Below the pieces are notes generated by a model that was not told the DNA's origin, searched no databases, and saw only the letters and a program-made list of their open reading frames with translations. A stretch of DNA of 64,000 bases from Filimonas lacunae (lineage in GTDB: Bacteria; Bacteroidota; Bacteroidia; Chitinophagales; Chitinophagaceae): the NCBI RefSeq assembly GCF_002355595.1, contig NZ_AP017422.1, positions 4,402,001-4,466,000 on the forward strand, in the 5' to 3' direction. A program made the position numbers and the translations under genes. Each line of letters starts with the position of its first letter. The stretch's first letter is position 1. This document shows positions 59,820 through 64,000 of this stretch, piece by piece.

Positions 59820-61640
59820 CTAATTATAACCAGGGTTTTGCTGACCTGCTATTTTAGCATTAGAGTTTAACTCTGCCAAAGGAATAGGCCAGGTGTAAGA
59901 TTTAGTATCATCCCACTGGAACGGACCACTTACATTAATAGCAGTGCCATAATAAGTAGCCTCAGTTTTACCAATGCGCCAGCGGCATACATCAAACCAC
60001 CAATGCCCTTCGTTAAACAGCTCGGCCCAGCGTTCGTAATACAAAGGGTTGTTACCTAATACCGGATCGGCCGCGCCAGCGCTGGTAGTAGCCGTTAAAC
60101 TGGCATAGTCTACCGGCGATGCGGCATTGATATTATAACCATATGCCCGGCGCTTTACCTTGTTCAGGTATTCTAAAGCTACCCCTGTTTCGCCGGAAGC
60201 TTTGGAAGCCTCTGCATATAGCAGGTACACATCTGCCAAACGAAGGAAATACAGGTTCCAGGCATCGGCCGGACCAGTGTTATTGATATTGTTGAAGATG
60301 GGTGAATACTTGCGCACACTCCATCCATATTTGCTTTTATCGCCCGCATAGTAATTAGGTTTGGAAACAGGGTACCAATTGGTGCCATCATATTTTACTG
60401 AGTCCACCCAGGGTTGCAGGGCATTTACGTATAAACGCGGATCGGCAGTTTGCGCTGTTCTTACCAGCAAAGCGTTTACCTTGTAGGCAGGATCCATAAT
60501 TTTACGCGGGTTGGTATAGCTGGGATCTTTGGCACTGTTAAAGCTGGGGTTATCTACCAGGTCGTAAGTTCCTGCCTTGTATCCAAAGCGCAGCACATTT
60601 TGATCGTGCAGGAAAGCGTTGCCATAACCCAGCGGCTGGGCATTGCCTTCTGTACCATCGTTACCCAAAGCCCATGGCGGCCATATTAAGCCATTAATGG
60701 TTGTAGCATTAGGCGTGTTGCCATATACGCCATAATTACCTTTAGAATCCTGATCCACGTTCAGTTCAAACAACGATTCTTCGTTAAACTCATTGGCAGT
60801 AATACCTATAAAAGCATCGCGGTATTTGGCATAAGGCATTAAGGTTTTACCGCTGTTATTAATTACATCCAGCAGCAACGGCCTGGCTTTAGCCCAATCC
60901 TGTGTAAACACATACGCCTTGCCCAGCAATGCTTTGGCCGCCCATTCACTCACACGGCCCTGGTCTTCACCCGTCCAGCTTTTGCCCTTCAGCAAAGTAG
61001 CTGCCTGTTGCAGGTCGCTGATAATTAAATCCCAGGTAGCGCGTGCAGTGCTGCGTGCCTTTTGCGTGCTGTCTACCGTAATAGCTAATCTGTCAAACAA
61101 AGGTACACCCATTTTATCACCACCGCCGGCAGTGGTAATATAGCTTTCGCCAAACAAACACTCCAGGTTAAAGTAATAAAAGGCGCGCAGGAAATAAGCC
61201 TGGCCACGGGCCCAGTCTATGGCTGTTTTATCTTCTGCCCTGCTAAAGTTGTGCTCATAAAAATCAGCAGCATATAATAAAGCATTACAGTTTTTAACAC
61301 CTACAAAAAAAGACACCCAGGCTTCCTGTGCATACTGATTGGTAATGGAAAGATTGGTGTTGGCCATTTCGTTCCACGAAGCATCGCCATTATAAATGCT
61401 GTTGATGGTATGCGTGCTGTTGGCCAATGCCTTGGGCCACAAATGGAAGCCATACAGGTTAGGATCGCGCAGGTTGCCATAACAAGGAGCCAGCACACTG
61501 TTGACATCATTTAAGGTTTTGGGATACAGGTTCACTGCATAATTATCCGTAGGACTTACCAGTGACGGGTCTTTGCGGCAACCTGCCAGCAATAGCACCA
61601 TCAGCAGTAAAGTATATATTTTGTTATACATATTTTTCAT
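59820..61640 (-). CDS. SusD/RagB-family lipoprotein of the GH97 cluster
   Basis: This is about 606 residues from the ATG at 61640; an ATG at 61655 overlapping the susC stop by one base would add five residues, and I prefer the later one because it gives a standard lipoprotein signal. The lipobox Cys is C21 in LLLAGC. The SusD helices are present (DWARGQAYFLRAFYYFNLEC, then VSEWAAKALLGKAYVFTQDW), as is the C-terminal block (YYERWAELFNEGHWWFDVCR). Situated between a susC and a GH97 gene, it should bind alpha-glucans or related oligosaccharides at the surface. Confidence 0.93.
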   Translation of the reverse strand: MKNMYNKIYTLLLMVLLLAGCRKDPSLVSPTDNYAVNLYPKTLNDVNSVLAPCYGNLRDPNLYGFHLWPKALANSTHTINSIYNGDASWNEMANTNLSITNQYAQEAWVSFFVGVKNCNALLYAADFYEHNFSRAEDKTAIDWARGQAYFLRAFYYFNLECLFGESYITTAGGGDKMGVPLFDRLAITVDSTQKARSTARATWDLIISDLQQAATLLKGKSWTGEDQGRVSEWAAKALLGKAYVFTQDWAKARPLLLDVINNSGKTLMPYAKYRDAFIGITANEFNEESLFELNVDQDSKGNYGVYGNTPNATTINGLIWPPWALGNDGTEGNAQPLGYGNAFLHDQNVLRFGYKAGTYDLVDNPSFNSAKDPSYTNPRKIMDPAYKVNALLVRTAQTADPRLYVNALQPWVDSVKYDGTNWYPVSKPNYYAGDKSKYGWSVRKYSPIFNNINNTGPADAWNLYFLRLADVYLLYAEASKASGETGVALEYLNKVKRRAYGYNINAASPVDYASLTATTSAGAADPVLGNNPLYYERWAELFNEGHWWFDVCRWRIGKTEATYYGTAINVSGPFQWDDTKSYTWPIPLAELNSNAKIAGQQNPGYN

Positions 61641-61654
61641 TTTACAGGTAAACA

Positions 61655-64000
61655 TTAAAAAGTAACATCTACACCAATAGAATACATACGTGTTTGCGGG
61701 TATTGCGATACGGCGTTTACACCACGGGTAGTAACACCTACACTACCGCCGGTGTAGCCTTTATTAGCGGCATCGGAATAACTGCTGCCCAGTTCGGGAT
61801 CAACACCGGTAAAGCTGGTAATGGTAAACAGGTTGTTGGCCATTACAAACACACGGGCCGACTGAATACTTACTTTTTGCAGTATACCACTGGCAAACGT
61901 ATAGCCCAGTTGCAGGTTTTTCAGTTTTACATAACTACCATTTTCTACAAAGTAGCTGTTCACCGAACGGTAGTTGGCATTGGGGTCGAGCGTAAAGCTG
62001 CCATCTGTATTTACTACACCCAGCCTTGGCTGATCGGTTAAACCATTGCTGCCCAGGAAAGAAGCATTGAACACTTTGGAAGTGGTATTACCATCAGAGA
62101 AAGGATACATTTCGTACGCCTTTACACCATTGTATAATTGTACACCGGCAACACCATTGAACAACATAGCCAGGTCAAAACCTTTATAGTTTAAGCGAAC
62201 AGTAGCGCCATACACCAGCTTAGGGTTAGGGTTGCCGATCACCTGCCTGTCGGCATCGGATAAAGTAGTGCCGTTTTTAGCATCATGTGCAAAAATCAAA
62301 TCACCGGCTTTGGCACTAGGCTGCGCGCTGGCTGCAGCTTCTGCATCTGTTTTAAACATACCCACCACTTTGTATCCGTAAAACGAACCAAAAGGTAACC
62401 CTGCTTTGGTAATGGTAAGCGGTATATTCGGGTTTACACCAAAAGCCGCATCGCCATTGTTATAATAGTTATAACCATCAAACAGCGCATCGGTAGTAAT
62501 GCCGCTGAGGTTATCTACTTTATTGGAGTTAAAGCCGGCGGTAACACTTACATCATAATTCAGTTTACCGGCATTACTTCTATACCCCACTAACACATCT
62601 ACCCCTTTGCTGCTCACCTCGCCAATGTTGGTAAAATAAGGCTGGGTAAAACCAGAGCTTAAAGCCAGCGGCAGCGCATACAGCATGTCTTTGGTTGTTT
62701 TCTTATACCAATCAATAGTAAAGTACAGTTTGCCTTTTAAAGCTTCCCCATCTACACCAATGTTGGTTTCGTAAATGGTTTCCCAATGCAGGTTGGGGTT
62801 AGCAATAGCATTGATGGTATTGCCAATGTTTAAAGAACCGCCGGGCGAAAAGTTGGCGCCGGAAAGAGAGCCCTGTCCATTAGGCCCCACAAACGGCCCG
62901 TAATAAGCAGCATACGTGTAAGGGTTAATAGCACTGTTGCCCAACGTACCATAACTACCTCTCAGCTTTAACTGGTTCACGGCGTTTTTAAGCGGGCTAA
63001 AGAAAGCTTCTTCGCTGATGTTCCAGCCCAGAGATGCAGCGCCAAAAGTACCACGCTGCTTATCAGGCCCAAACACGGTAAAGTTGGCATCGTTACGCAA
63101 ACTACCCGTTACATAATACCGGTTGAGATAGTTATAGCTCAGGCGGCCAAACACACTCTTTACCAAACCGTTGTTATCGCTTTTACCACTAAGGGTGTTA
63201 GACGATTGGGAGGTTTGGATAAAAGAGTAACCAGGCAGGCCTACATAGCTTTGTGCTGCGTTGATGTTGTTGTACTTGTTGGTGATTTGCTCGTAACCGG
63301 CAATAGCGTTGATATGGTGGTTGCCTATATTCTGATCGTAGGTAAGTACATAGTTGGTTACTACCTGGCTGCTGGCGATAGACGATTTATTTAATGAGTT
63401 AATATTACTTACCACCGCACCAAAATTGTAAGCGCTCTGGTAATAGTCCTGCGTTTCGTTATAATAGTTATAGCCCAGGTTGGTACGGAAGCTCAGGTGC
63501 AAGGGCAGCTTTACTTCGGCATATACGTTACCCTGGAAATTATTTTTATAGTTAATAGCATCGGCCGATTCTACAGCACCTACCGGGTTAGGACCACTGA
63601 AGTTTAAACCATTATAACCGGGCGGTACCACACCCCAGCTACCATCGCTGCGGCGCACGGGAATAATAGGTAAGGTACGGAAGGGCGCATTGTGAATCTG
63701 CGCTTCGCTACCCACCGGTGGTGCCGTTTTTCGTTGCGAAACAGCCAGCTGCTCGCCTATTTTAATATAGTTGCCCAGTTTAAAATCGGTATTGACACGA
63801 GCTCCTGCTATGTTAGAATAGTTTTTCAGATAAATACCTTTTTGCTTGTTGTAAAAACCGGAAAACAGGTAGTTCACCGAAGGAGATGCACCGGATACAG
63901 ACAGGTTATAGTTTTGCTCGTAAGCATTGCCATACAGTTCTTTTACCCAATCGGTATTGGCCAGCGTATCGGTTTGCGTGGCATTGGCAAAATACTTAGG
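61655..64000 (-). CDS. SusC/RagA TonB-linked protein, partial at right edge
   Basis: The reading frame is open to the window's last base, so the N-terminus, including signal peptide and most of the plug, lies outside. 781 residues are visible, all of the TonB-dependent beta-barrel: NYNLSVSGASPS near the edge, TNLGYNYYNETQDYYQSAYN, LKLRGSYGTLGNSAINPYTY, and a C-terminal strand ending YSIGVDVTF. It is the outer membrane importer that pairs with the following susD; with GH97 the set looks like a small alpha-glucan utilisation locus. Whether an STN domain is present cannot be seen. Confidence 0.93.
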   Translation of the reverse strand, partial: PKYFANATQTDTLANTDWVKELYGNAYEQNYNLSVSGASPSVNYLFSGFYNKQKGIYLKNYSNIAGARVNTDFKLGNYIKIGEQLAVSQRKTAPPVGSEAQIHNAPFRTLPIIPVRRSDGSWGVVPPGYNGLNFSGPNPVGAVESADAINYKNNFQGNVYAEVKLPLHLSFRTNLGYNYYNETQDYYQSAYNFGAVVSNINSLNKSSIASSQVVTNYVLTYDQNIGNHHINAIAGYEQITNKYNNINAAQSYVGLPGYSFIQTSQSSNTLSGKSDNNGLVKSVFGRLSYNYLNRYYVTGSLRNDANFTVFGPDKQRGTFGAASLGWNISEEAFFSPLKNAVNQLKLRGSYGTLGNSAINPYTYAAYYGPFVGPNGQGSLSGANFSPGGSLNIGNTINAIANPNLHWETIYETNIGVDGEALKGKLYFTIDWYKKTTKDMLYALPLALSSGFTQPYFTNIGEVSSKGVDVLVGYRSNAGKLNYDVSVTAGFNSNKVDNLSGITTDALFDGYNYYNNGDAAFGVNPNIPLTITKAGLPFGSFYGYKVVGMFKTDAEAAASAQPSAKAGDLIFAHDAKNGTTLSDADRQVIGNPNPKLVYGATVRLNYKGFDLAMLFNGVAGVQLYNGVKAYEMYPFSDGNTTSKVFNASFLGSNGLTDQPRLGVVNTDGSFTLDPNANYRSVNSYFVENGSYVKLKNLQLGYTFASGILQKVSIQSARVFVMANNLFTITSFTGVDPELGSSYSDAANKGYTGGSVGVTTRGVNAVSQYPQTRMYSIGVDVTF

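Overview
The window is chromosomal DNA of a Bacteroidota bacterium, most likely of the Chitinophagaceae type. Supporting signs are three SusC/SusD outer-membrane pairs, a FecI/FecR sigma/anti-sigma pair feeding a SusC with an STN domain, a GH97 glucosidase, giant Rhs proteins of the Bacteroidota kind, weak Shine-Dalgarno sequences and at least one good TAnnTTTG -7 element. No rRNA, CRISPR array, integrase or insertion sequence was found.

Layout. 1-8.0 kb holds housekeeping and envelope genes: a partial TPR-like protein, secG, mltG, a YihY/BrkB protein, two secreted thioredoxin-fold proteins, an MFS transporter, a TrmH-type methyltransferase, a DoxX protein and trxA. They are separated by unusually clean palindromic terminators. 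8.0-14.9 kb is a nitrite assimilation island. A minus-strand operon (nirB, nirD, a porin, a formate/nitrite channel) lies divergent from cobA (siroheme precursor synthesis) and a Crp/Fnr regulator. The regulator keeps cysteines at FNR-like positions, and an FNR-like palindrome lies in the divergent promoter region. 15.1-22.2 kb is a fecI-fecR-susC-susD surface-signalling unit. It is followed by a truncated ABC ATPase and a large secreted zinc metalloprotease. 25.5-31.2 kb holds small accessory genes (PsbP-like, an orphan catalase-type DJ-1 domain, a methyltransferase, a cupin, an LprI-like secreted protein, an SRPBCC protein) and an eight-unit 42-bp hairpin repeat array. 31.5-36.3 kb is a second susC-susD pair.

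36.3-57.2 kb is the most unusual region: a single minus-strand, six-gene, 21-kb operon. In order of transcription it encodes an outer-membrane beta-barrel, a secreted FN3-like protein, a 2486-residue PA14-containing Rhs-like protein, a secreted LolA-like protein, a 2860-residue Rhs core protein, and a small secreted protein whose gene overlaps the Rhs 3' end. The C-terminus of the Rhs core protein looks like a lysozyme/SLT transglycosylase domain. The overlapping secreted protein is therefore a good candidate periplasmic immunity protein. I read this as a two-shell-protein Rhs toxin system with its own outer-membrane partner; that reading is inference.

57.4-57.7 kb carries decayed tRNA-like sequences. 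57.7-64 kb is a susC-susD-GH97 glucan utilisation cluster running off the right edge.
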